This document shows positions 1 through 6,080 of a stretch of 8,070 nucleotides of DNA, in pieces. Under the pieces are notes generated by a model that did not search any database, was not told the origin of the DNA, and saw nothing but the letters and a program-made list of their open reading frames with translations. Position numbers and translations under genes: made by a program. The DNA comes from Nitrososphaerales archaeon TH1920 (GTDB lineage: Archaea > Thermoproteota > Nitrososphaeria > Nitrososphaerales > Nitrososphaeraceae), in NCBI GenBank assembly GCA_014523495.1, contig JAATVM010000071.1, forward strand, positions 1-8,070. The letters are read 5' to 3'. How positions within the stretch are numbered: the first letter of the stretch is position 1; every line of letters begins with the position of its first letter.

Positions 1-37
1 AAAGGTCTAGGAAAATTATAGAATCATATCATCACGG

Positions 38-904
38 GTGGGTCACGAGCCTGCAGGAGCTGTCATTAAAGTTGGTAAAAACATAAAAAAATTCCAAGAA
101 GGAGACAGAGTGTTTGTTCATCATCACGTGAGCTGTTATTCATGTCGATACTGTATACAAGGAAATTATACAATGTGTGACAATTATCAAAAAAGCAATA
201 TTGAACCCTGCGGATTATCTGAGGAATTTATCGTTCCAAAATGGAATATTGAGCGTGGAGGTATATTAAAACTGCCTGAATCAATCTCCTATGACGAAGC
301 TGCACTAATTGAACCATTTGCTTGTTGCATCAGGGGTCTAAATAAAATTTCAATAAAACATGGAGATAATGTGGCAATATTGGGGGCAGGACCCACTGGT
401 ATAATGCATACGTTATTGGCTAAAACATGGGGAGCAAACAATATCGTGGTATCTGATATTAATCAATTCAGGTTGAAATTTGTTGAAAAATATGATGTAA
501 TTACAGTAAATTCTAATCAAGAGAACCTGGACAGTATCATTAAGGAAAATACAGGAAATATAGGAACCGATATCACAATTTTAGCGACTGGTAGTATCAA
601 GGCATTTGAAACTTCACTTAAAATTACTAGAAGAGGTGGAAAAATATTGCTTTTTGGGGTTCCATCAGTAGGCTCAAAGTTTGAACTTGATTTGAACTCC
701 ATGTATTCTAACGAACAGATAATCATACCGAGCTATGGTGCTTCTGAAATAGAAACGAATCAGGCATTATCCTTGATATCTGACAAATCAATCGATCTTT
801 TGCCTCTAGTGACTCATCGTTTTCAAATTAGAGAATCCAGTGATGCTTTCAAATGTGCCCATGATGCATTTGATGCGATGAAAGTATTGATAGTAACATC
901 GTAG
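38..904 (+). CDS. Zinc-dependent medium-chain dehydrogenase (MDR family), 5' part missing
   Basis: Family: GroES-like plus Rossmann-fold alcohol/polyol/threonine dehydrogenase, oxidising a secondary alcohol with NAD(P). Seen, numbering from the GTG at 38: the GHEPAG catalytic-zinc motif lies at residues 2-7, a structural-zinc set C-x2-C-x2-C-x7-C at C33, C36, C39 and C47, a further likely zinc ligand Glu92 in IEPF, the dinucleotide loop GAGPTG at 116-121, and Asp140 at the end of beta-2, which favours NAD over NADP. The C-terminus is complete (LVTHRF near 258, then TAG). The GTG is probably not the true start: family members have about 35-40 more residues, including the catalytic Cys of a CGxD motif, and the same frame reads back plausibly (ENYRIISSRV) to a TAG at 8-10. 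The gene is thus either truncated by the window, a nonsense mutant, or affected by a sequencing error. The LsrF-like gene follows after 49 bp. Substrate unknown. Confidence 0.88.
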   Translation: MGHEPAGAVIKVGKNIKKFQEGDRVFVHHHVSCYSCRYCIQGNYTMCDNYQKSNIEPCGLSEEFIVPKWNIERGGILKLPESISYDEAALIEPFACCIRGLNKISIKHGDNVAILGAGPTGIMHTLLAKTWGANNIVVSDINQFRLKFVEKYDVITVNSNQENLDSIIKENTGNIGTDITILATGSIKAFETSLKITRRGGKILLFGVPSVGSKFELDLNSMYSNEQIIIPSYGASEIETNQALSLISDKSIDLLPLVTHRFQIRESSDAFKCAHDAFDAMKVLIVTS

Positions 905-916
905 AAATATATTGAT

Positions 917-930
917 GAAAACATAAATAA
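917..930 (+). promoter_or_regulatory. Candidate archaeal promoter (BRE + TATA) for the LsrF-like gene
   Basis: A purine run (gaaaa) followed by acataaataa lies 24-32 nt before the ATG at 954. That distance puts the expected transcription start at or just before the ATG. No Shine-Dalgarno-like sequence precedes the ATG, which fits a leaderless mRNA, common in archaea. The box lies just after the stop codon of the dehydrogenase, so the two genes need not share one transcript. Called by eye only. Confidence 0.45.
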
Positions 931-953
931 CTTGTATAGTCAGGTTATTTTAC

Positions 954-1772
954 ATGGATTGGGGATTAAGAAATCGCTTGTCAAGGATATTGAATCCACA
1001 AGATGGAAAAGGAGTCATGCTTGCAGTTGATCATGGATATTTTTTAGGCCCTACTGAAAAATTAGAGGATCCAAAAAAGACCATTAAACCATTGCTAATA
1101 TATGCAGATTCTTTGATGCTCACAAGAGGAATTTTGAGAACATGCGTAGAATCAAATGCCAATATTCCAATTGTCTTACGTGTTTCTGGAGGTACTAGTA
1201 TTTTAGGTGAAGATCTCTCAAAGGAGGCCATTACAACATCGATTGAAGAAGCAATAAAACTCAATGCTTCATGCTTGGCCATGTCTATATTTGTTGGGAG
1301 TAAATACGAACACCAAACGCTAAGTAATCTTTCTAAACTGATAGACGAAGGAGAGAAATATGGAATCCCAGTCTTAGCGGTTACTGCTGTTGGAAAAGAA
1401 ATGGCTAGAGATGCAAGATACCTTGCGTTGTCTTGCAGAATAGCTGCAGAACTAGGAGCGCATTTAGTAAAAACCTATTACTGTGAAAACTTTGAAAAGG
1501 TGGTTGAAGGATGCCCTGTACCCGTCATTATTGCAGGTGGCAAGAAATTACCAGAAAAAGATGCGCTCAATCTGACCTTCAATGCAATAAGAGATGGAGC
1601 ATCCGGCGTGGACATGGGCAGAAATATTTGGCAATCAGATCATCCAATTGAAATGATTAGGGCCGTCAGAGCAATTGTTCATGATAAGTTAACGGTAGAA
1701 GAGTCAATGAATACATTCTTTTTGAACAAGGATATGCGATCTAATGAGTTGGAAACCTTAAAGACACGATAA
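954..1772 (+). CDS. lsrF: LsrF-like class I aldolase-fold thiolase / aldolase (DeoC/LacD superfamily)
   Basis: A TIM-barrel Schiff-base enzyme. Bacterial LsrF (3-hydroxy-5-phosphonooxypentane-2,4-dione thiolase) ends the catabolism of phosphorylated autoinducer-2. The protein matches LsrF almost throughout as I recall it: DWGLRNRLSRILNP at the start, VDHGYFLGPT (Asp26), LTRGILR, YEHQTLSN, AVTAVGKEMARDARY, the Schiff-base lysine in VKTYY (Lys173, equivalent to E. coli Lys203), CPVPVIIAGGKKLPEKDAL and the phosphate-binding GASGVDMGRNIWQS. It lacks the roughly 30-residue N-terminal extension of E. coli LsrF. The ATG start fits both the leaderless promoter and the MDWG family start. No LsrG or LsrK is visible, so AI-2 breakdown is not implied; the gene may cleave another phosphorylated ketose made by the adjacent dehydrogenase. 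Alternatives are the archaeal AroA'-type ADH synthase or class I fructose-bisphosphate aldolase, but the similarity is clearly nearer to LsrF. Confidence 0.9.
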   Translation: MDWGLRNRLSRILNPQDGKGVMLAVDHGYFLGPTEKLEDPKKTIKPLLIYADSLMLTRGILRTCVESNANIPIVLRVSGGTSILGEDLSKEAITTSIEEAIKLNASCLAMSIFVGSKYEHQTLSNLSKLIDEGEKYGIPVLAVTAVGKEMARDARYLALSCRIAAELGAHLVKTYYCENFEKVVEGCPVPVIIAGGKKLPEKDALNLTFNAIRDGASGVDMGRNIWQSDHPIEMIRAVRAIVHDKLTVEESMNTFFLNKDMRSNELETLKTR

Positions 1773-1781
1773 ATATTTTTA
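1769..1781 (+). promoter_or_regulatory. Candidate TATA box for the C2H2 mini-protein
   Basis: The run ataaatattttta overlaps the stop codon of the LsrF-like gene and lies about 26-38 nt before the ATG at 1807, a workable position for a promoter giving a 5' leader of a few bases. The whole spacer is AT-rich, so the exact box is uncertain; gatttatttt at 1785-1794 is an alternative but lies rather close to the ATG. Confidence 0.28.
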
Positions 1782-1806
1782 GTAGATTTATTTTCATTGT
1801 TCTATT

Positions 1807-1932
1807 ATGTCAGAGTATGAAGGAGGTACTTTTCGATGCAAAATATGCGCAAAAGAATTTCTAACAAAGAATGAATGCGACGCTCATTACGATGATATTC
1901 ACGGAGACGAAATTGCAAACATCGGTGAGTAA
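1807..1932 (+). CDS. 41-residue single C2H2 zinc finger protein
   Basis: A short gene running from ATG to TAA. After an MSEYEGGTF leader it holds a full classical finger: Cys11, Cys14, Phe18, His27 and His32, spacing C-x2-C-x12-H-x4-H, then a nine-residue acidic tail. Phe18 sits at the usual hydrophobic core position of a C2H2 finger. The finger fills almost the entire protein, so it can contact only a few base pairs or one partner surface. Very small C2H2 proteins are known in archaea, where they are proposed to bind nucleic acid or proteins; the role of this one is unknown. It has its own AT-rich upstream region and lies 86 bp before nop5 on the same strand, so it could be co-transcribed with the snoRNP operon. 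The intact metal-ligand pattern is strong evidence that it is real despite its length. Confidence 0.8.
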   Translation: MSEYEGGTFRCKICAKEFLTKNECDAHYDDIHGDEIANIGE

Positions 1933-2018
1933 CCTCCATTGTTGTGAGAAATGGACCAAACGGAATTAAAATAATGTTAGATTTTTTAGTGACCAAATTA
2001 AATTATTGTAAGATCTAG

Positions 2019-3257
2019 TTGAAAATTGCAAATGTAATTTTGTTTGAAATTGGAATTTGCGCTCTTGAAGAAACTAATTTGATTTATAGAAAAAAATTTG
2101 AAAATCCCGAGCTACAATATTCTTCAATCCTCCAAGGAGATAAAAATCATATATCTGACTTGATTCAAGAATTGAGAAATTATGATCAGATTAGAGTAAA
2201 CAATAAGAATTTGATTGAAATTTTACAGGCCCAAAATATTGATGCTAAACTAATGTCTGATTCTAGACAGGACGAAATTAATCAAAATAAATTGGATCTA
2301 ATCATCAAGTTCGGACTCTCTGAAAATAGAGATGAATTAACTGCGATCTTACAAAGGTTTGCAATAAATCTTTCATCCATGAAAGTAAAGGAAAGATCTG
2401 AAAAATTAGATCTTCATTTGGTTCAAGCAGTTAATACGTTGGATGAGCTAGATGAAATAATAAATACATTAAGTACAAGGATTCGTGAATGGTATGGGCT
2501 TCATTTCCCCGAATTGGACTATATACTTCAAAATATTATTACATACGCCAATATTGTAAAAGATGCTGGACCACGAGAAAATATTACTAGTGAACTCTTG
2601 AGTCAACTGGATGTGCCTGAAAAGAAAATTGAATTAATTCAACAGGCGATATTAAAAAGTCAAGGGGGAGATCTAACTGCTGAAAGCTCTGAATCTTTAA
2701 AAATCTTAGCTTCAGAAGTAATAAAGTTATCAGAATTAAGAACTAATCTTTCTAACACTATTGAAAATTTGATGGAAATACTTGCTCCAAATATTAAATA
2801 CATCCTCACTGCTACACTAGGGGCAAGACTAATTGCCAAGGCAGGCAGCCTATCGAAATTAGCACAAATGCCTTCGAGTACAATCCAAATAATCGGTGCA
2901 GAAAAAGCATTGTTTAGAGCGTTAAAAACGGGCACTAGACCTCCAAAACATGGTTTACTGTTTCAGCATCCGTCAGTCAACTCTGCTCCAAAATGGCAAA
3001 GAGGTAAAATTGCACGTGCCTTATCTTCAAAAATAGCTATTGCAGTTAGGATCGATGTATACCGCAATGCCTCTTTGGATACATCATTATTAGAAAAATT
3101 AACTAAAAGAATAGAAACAATTCAAAGAATTTATCATGAACCTCCAAAAGGAAAAGAATCTTTTGCGGATAATAGTAGGTTTATGGACAAGAGATTAAAG
3201 AAATCTAAGAAATTCAGAAGGAGAAACATGCGTCATGAAAAACGAAGACGCCATTAG
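2019..3257 (+). CDS. nop5: Nop5 (Nop56/58-related), C/D box sRNP core protein
   Basis: Nop5 bridges the L7Ae-bound C/D guide RNA and fibrillarin, dimerises through a coiled coil, and positions the 2'-O-methyltransferase on rRNA and tRNA targets. Seen: a divergent N-terminal fibrillarin-binding domain (about 1-120), the conserved block AVNTLDELDEIINTLSTRI and EWYGLHFPEL (137-165), a helical coiled-coil section (about 170-250) and a Nop domain (about 250-370) with the signature GAEKALFRALKTG (293-305), PPKHGLLFQHP and KWQRGKIARALSSKIAIA. The tail (391-412) is strongly basic, rich in Lys and Arg, and likely contacts RNA. The length of 412 is normal. The start is TTG: an in-frame TAG stands immediately before it and the first internal Met (residue 79) would remove the N-terminal domain. 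An AT-rich stretch at 1995-2004 sits where a TATA box would be. The last 23 nt overlap flpA, so the two are co-transcribed. Confidence 0.96.
   Translation: MKIANVILFEIGICALEETNLIYRKKFENPELQYSSILQGDKNHISDLIQELRNYDQIRVNNKNLIEILQAQNIDAKLMSDSRQDEINQNKLDLIIKFGLSENRDELTAILQRFAINLSSMKVKERSEKLDLHLVQAVNTLDELDEIINTLSTRIREWYGLHFPELDYILQNIITYANIVKDAGPRENITSELLSQLDVPEKKIELIQQAILKSQGGDLTAESSESLKILASEVIKLSELRTNLSNTIENLMEILAPNIKYILTATLGARLIAKAGSLSKLAQMPSSTIQIIGAEKALFRALKTGTRPPKHGLLFQHPSVNSAPKWQRGKIARALSSKIAIAVRIDVYRNASLDTSLLEKLTKRIETIQRIYHEPPKGKESFADNSRFMDKRLKKSKKFRRRNMRHEKRRRH
3218..3223 (+). promoter_or_regulatory. Shine-Dalgarno-like site for flpA
   Basis: AAGGAG lies 11 nt before the ATG at 3235, inside the basic tail of nop5 (in a AGR/AGA-type arginine-lysine stretch). 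It supports internal initiation for flpA on the nop5-flpA mRNA, in contrast to the leader-poor first genes of this window. The spacing is slightly long, and the purine-rich Lys/Arg codons could produce the motif by chance. Confidence 0.4.
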
Positions 3258-3909
3258 TTACGTTACCATAAATGGAAAAGAACAAATAGCAACTATAAAT
3301 CTGTTGAAAGGAATTACTCTTTATGGCGAAAAACTTATTTCTAGAAATGGAAATGAATACCGAATATGGGATCCATTTAGAAGTAAATTGGCGGCGGCGT
3401 ATATCAGGGGATTAGAATTTGATTTCTCTAATGTAGCAAACATATTATATCTAGGAGCTTCGACGGGAACTACTGTGAGTCACTTATCTGACATAATTGG
3501 TATTTCCGGCAGAATTTTTGCTGTTGAATCTTCTACAAGAGTTGCAAGAGAGTTAATTTCCAATGTCTCATCTAAGAGAACAAATGTCATACCCATAATA
3601 GAAGATGCAAGGAAGCCAAGAAATTATTTTTCAATATATGATAAAATGGATCTCGTCTATTGTGATATCGCTCAACCCGATCAAACAAGTATAGCGATTG
3701 AAAATTGCAAAATATATCTTAAGGAACGTAAACCAATCCTTCTAGTTATAAAGACCAGAAGTATTGATGTGACAATGTCTCCAAAGGATGTGATCTCGCA
3801 AGAAATTAAGAAATTAGAAAATAATTCTTTTGAAATTAAACAAAAAATAGATCTTGCGCCGTTCGACAAAGATCATGCGATGATAAAGGCAATTTTTAGG
3901 GCAAGATAG
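3235..3909 (+). CDS. flpA: Fibrillarin-like rRNA/tRNA 2'-O-methyltransferase
   Basis: Catalytic subunit of the C/D box sRNP: transfers methyl from S-adenosylmethionine to the ribose 2'-hydroxyl of the nucleotide chosen by the guide RNA. Seen: the family stretch YRIWDPFRSKLAAA (42-55), SAM motif I YLGASTGTTVSH (72-83), the ribose-binding acid in AVESS (Glu98), EDARKP with Asp124, VYCDIAQPDQ (141-150), VIKTRSID (171-178) and the C-terminal FDKDHAMIKA. The four fibrillarin catalytic positions appear to be Lys51, Asp144, Lys173 and His214; this assignment is by motif. The length of 224 is normal for archaea, which lack the glycine/arginine-rich tail of eukaryotic fibrillarin. The ATG lies inside the last codons of nop5 in a different frame, a tight pairing that fits equal production of the two partners. 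The stop abuts the stop of rnhB on the other strand. Confidence 0.96.
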   Translation: MKNEDAISYVTINGKEQIATINLLKGITLYGEKLISRNGNEYRIWDPFRSKLAAAYIRGLEFDFSNVANILYLGASTGTTVSHLSDIIGISGRIFAVESSTRVARELISNVSSKRTNVIPIIEDARKPRNYFSIYDKMDLVYCDIAQPDQTSIAIENCKIYLKERKPILLVIKTRSIDVTMSPKDVISQEIKKLENNSFEIKQKIDLAPFDKDHAMIKAIFRAR

Positions 3910-4548
3910 TTAATGGCACCGAACCGTACCGGACAGAATCATTTGAGCAGGCTTCCATGACCTTCTTGCGAAGGGTGGAATTTCATTTTTTTGTCTAAAC
4001 CATTGTCTTACAAATTCTATTGTTTTCTTGTCTGAAGGATATCCACTTCCTATATCGCCGTATTTAACGCGAATTTTAGTTATTTCAGAATCACGGATCA
4101 CTTTTGCGATGATCGAAGCGCCAGATACTACAACATTCAATTTGTCTGCATGATGCATTGAAATTAATTTTGTACTATTTCGTTTGAGAAAACTACTTAT
4201 TGTTCTTTGATATCTGGAAGGGTTTACATCGCATGAATCCACATAGGTCTTGTCAGATTTCATATTGCTTATTGTAATAGCCATAGCTTCTGCTTCTAAT
4301 GTGTTTAGATTGTTTTTAAAAACATGAAAATCAATTTCCGCTATATTTATTCTACAAATACAAATTGATTCTGCAATGCTAACGACGTGACCAAAAAGAA
4401 TTTGTCTTTTTTTTGGGGTAAGTAGTTTTGAATCCTTAATTCCTTTCTTAATCATTTCTGAAATCGATTTTTTGCTTACACAAATTCCAGCCACGATAAT
4501 TGGTCCTAACAAAGATCCCCTTCCCGCTTCATCTATTCCGCCTATGAT
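3910..4548 (-). CDS. rnhB: Ribonuclease HII
   Basis: Cleaves the RNA strand of RNA-DNA hybrids and single ribonucleotides in DNA. All catalytic carboxylates are present if the N-terminus is read from 4548: Asp6 and Glu7 in GIDEAGRG, Asp104 in YVDS, and Asp153 in AKVIRDSEI; GSGYPSD (about 167-173) and the family's C-terminal RRSWKP are also visible. The length of 212 is normal. The start is odd. Upstream of the catalytic motif the frame is open to a TGA at 4588-4590 but contains no ATG, GTG or TTG; the first usual start is a TTG at 4510-4512, which would delete Asp6 and Glu7 and leave a dead enzyme. Homologues usually begin just before this motif, so I place the start at ATC (4546-4548) or ATA (4543-4545), either a non-standard start or a mutated or misread ATG. 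Transcription diverges from trm1 and converges with flpA. Confidence 0.9.
   Translation of the reverse strand: MIGGIDEAGRGSLLGPIIVAGICVSKKSISEMIKKGIKDSKLLTPKKRQILFGHVVSIAESICICRINIAEIDFHVFKNNLNTLEAEAMAITISNMKSDKTYVDSCDVNPSRYQRTISSFLKRNSTKLISMHHADKLNVVVSGASIIAKVIRDSEITKIRVKYGDIGSGYPSDKKTIEFVRQWFRQKNEIPPFARRSWKPAQMILSGTVRCH
3961..3992 (+). terminator. Candidate terminator for nop5-flpA, inside the 3' end of rnhB
   Basis: CCTTC-ttgc-GAAGG forms a 5-bp hairpin with a 4-nt loop, followed after 11 nt by a run of seven T on the plus strand (3986-3992). Archaeal termination depends mainly on T tracts, and there is no intergenic space after flpA (adjacent stop codons), so the signal must lie within antisense rnhB. 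The same bases encode the conserved RRSWKP region of RNase HII on the other strand, which could explain the hairpin without any terminator role. Confidence 0.33.
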
Positions 4549-4672
4549 GTTATTTTTGCCAGTGAACTCTAATCCCTTTAATTCAAATCAATATATTGTT
4601 GCTATTTTATCCTTATCCCGCTGGGAATCATGGTATATTAGGAGTGGTCGGTTATCATACTAATAACTAGGA
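4549..4672. promoter_or_regulatory. Divergent promoter region between rnhB and trm1
   Basis: This 124-bp spacer must hold both promoters. On the plus strand, tatatta at 4634-4640 lies about 33-39 nt before the TTG of trm1 and is the best TATA candidate, implying a leader of about ten bases. On the minus strand, the AT-rich stretch read as gaattaaag around 4576-4584 lies about 28-36 nt before the presumed rnhB start; tatatt near 4591-4596 is a further candidate. No operator-like palindrome was seen here. Confidence 0.35.
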
Positions 4673-5845
4673 TTGAAATATGATTTCTCAAGGATCAAAG
4701 AAGGAAAAACAGTACTCCTAGTTCCAAGATTTTCACTTTCGGAAAAAGTACCCCCAAAAAATCCTGCTTTTTTTAATCCTAGTGCCAAGTGGAATAGAGA
4801 TATTTCAATGTTAGTGTACAAAACATATGCTTCTTCAAATAATAGTAGAACCTTTGCTGACTCAATCTGTGGCGTCGGAGCAAGAGGATTGAGAACTGCG
4901 GTGGAAGTCCCAAAAATAGATACAATTTATTTGAACGATCTAAATCCGATTGCTATAGAATTTGCAAAAGAAAGTGCAAGATTAAACCAAGTAGAAGACA
5001 AGTGCACTTTTGAAATAAACCATGTATGCAATTTCCTTAATTTTGAGGAACGCAAATTCCGAAAATTTGATGTAGTAGATCTTGATCCATTTGGAAGTCC
5101 CTCACCTTATGTCGATTGTGTTTTGCGGTCAGTAAGTAATCGTGGATTGATATCAATTACAGCAACGGACACTGCGGTCTTATGTGGGGTTTATCCAAAT
5201 GTATGTTATAGAAAGTATTATGGATTTCCATTAAGAACGGAATATTGCAATGAAATCGGAATAAGGATTTTGGTCTCTTTTATAGGACTAAATGCCTCAC
5301 GATTTGATTTATCCATAATTCCATATTTTTGCCATAGCAATCTTCATTATATGAGAGTGTATCTGAAGGTAATATTTGGCAAGTCACTTGCAAATTCTGT
5401 TTCTTCTAAAATAGGATTTCTTAAACATTGTCATAACTGTAATCATCGTAAAGTTGAAAATCTTAGGGATCAAGATTTAGTCTGCGGAATATGTGATACA
5501 AAATGTAAATTAGCGGGACCGCTTTGGATAGATAGTTTATTTGATTTTGAATTTGCAGGGGCAATGTTAACTGTATTGAAAAATGATGAATATTTTTTAT
5601 CAACTAAGAATGAATATAACAAGTTACTTAGAATGATGCAAATTTGTAACAGTGAACTTGCATATCCGTTCTATTTTGAGACAGATAACATCGCATCTAA
5701 GGCAAAAAAGAGCTCGATTTCGCTAGATAAAGTAATAACCACTCTTACGGAGAATGGATTCAACGCATCCAAAACAATTATGAATGACAAGGGATTTAAA
5801 ACTAATGCAACTCTGAAGGAAATAATTGATCTCCTTTACAAATAA
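4673..5845 (+). CDS. trm1: tRNA (guanine(26)-N2)-dimethyltransferase Trm1
   Basis: Adds one or two methyl groups from S-adenosylmethionine to N2 of guanosine 26 in tRNA, at the junction of the D and anticodon stems. Seen: the N-terminal FFNPSAKWNRDIS (33-45), SAM-binding motif I DSICGVGARGLR (63-74), YLNDLNPIAIEFA (86-98), the catalytic DLDPFGSPSPYVD (136-148), then ITATDTAVLCG (162-172), RTEYCNEIGIRIL (188-200) and HYMRVYLKV (225-233). A zinc knuckle follows, C253-x2-C256 with C271-x2-C274, then the family GPLW (282-285) and a C-terminal domain for tRNA contact. The length of 390 is typical. TTG is the start: an in-frame TAA lies just upstream at 4664-4666 and the first internal Met, at about 46, would remove the NP-NRD motif. 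No partner gene follows it directly. Confidence 0.96.
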   Translation: MKYDFSRIKEGKTVLLVPRFSLSEKVPPKNPAFFNPSAKWNRDISMLVYKTYASSNNSRTFADSICGVGARGLRTAVEVPKIDTIYLNDLNPIAIEFAKESARLNQVEDKCTFEINHVCNFLNFEERKFRKFDVVDLDPFGSPSPYVDCVLRSVSNRGLISITATDTAVLCGVYPNVCYRKYYGFPLRTEYCNEIGIRILVSFIGLNASRFDLSIIPYFCHSNLHYMRVYLKVIFGKSLANSVSSKIGFLKHCHNCNHRKVENLRDQDLVCGICDTKCKLAGPLWIDSLFDFEFAGAMLTVLKNDEYFLSTKNEYNKLLRMMQICNSELAYPFYFETDNIASKAKKSSISLDKVITTLTENGFNASKTIMNDKGFKTNATLKEIIDLLYK

Positions 5846-5857
5846 ACATCAGTTTAT
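5842..5857 (+). terminator. Small hairpin at the end of trm1
   Basis: ATAAAC-atca-GTTTAT is a perfect 6-bp inverted repeat spanning the trm1 stop codon. It lies where a terminator would be expected but is AT-rich and is not followed by a long T tract, so the thermodynamic support is poor and it may be chance. Confidence 0.22.
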
Positions 5858-5872
5858 AACAATCGTGTTTAA

Positions 5873-5965
5873 TTGATTTACAGTCATGCTCAGTATCATC
5901 TTCATTATATGACCTCCACTTACCTGAAGACTACAAGCAATTTTATTTACTATTGTAACCTTTCC
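5873..5965 (+). other. Possible short Trm1-like remnant in the spacer after trm1
   Basis: The spacer of 229 bp between trm1 and the broken secreted-protein gene holds no convincing gene. Within it, 15 nt (5898-5912) are identical to 5340-5354 in trm1 and lie in the same codon phase, so both read LHYM. Nearby residues also resemble Trm1 order: SHAQYHLHYMTSTYLK against CHSNLHYMRVYLK, followed by a YYC that recalls the zinc-knuckle entry of some Trm1 proteins. It could be a decayed duplicate fragment of a trm1-type gene, but the match is short and the surrounding frame has no other family motif. It may be coincidence in AT-rich DNA. Confidence 0.18.
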
Positions 5966-6040
5966 GACTTAACCTTAAATCGTCTAGTAAAATTTTTTGA
6001 CATAATTTATTTGACTGTAATAATTACGATTTTCTTTCGG

Positions 6041-6051
6041 AAATATTTAAG
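6041..6051 (+). promoter_or_regulatory. Candidate TATA box for the broken secreted-protein gene
   Basis: aaatatttaag lies about 30-40 nt before the TTG at 6081 and 24-34 nt before the GTG at 6075, in the range for an archaeal promoter. The sequence around it is generally AT-rich, so this is a weak positional call. Confidence 0.28.
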
Positions 6052-6080
6052 AGCGCTAACAGCCTTTCTGTATTGTGTTG

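Noticed and set aside
911..960. C/D box guide RNA near the ttgatgaa motif at 913-920
   Set aside because: There is a C-box-like string but no CTGA D box within a usable distance, and the bases are better explained as the promoter of the LsrF-like gene.
1031..1282. Minus-strand open frame inside the LsrF-like gene
   Set aside because: Fully antisense to a well-conserved enzyme gene; its openness follows from codon use on the plus strand.
4472..4663. Plus-strand frame across the 5' end of rnhB
   Set aside because: It is antisense to the conserved DEAGRG region and shows no protein-like pattern of its own.
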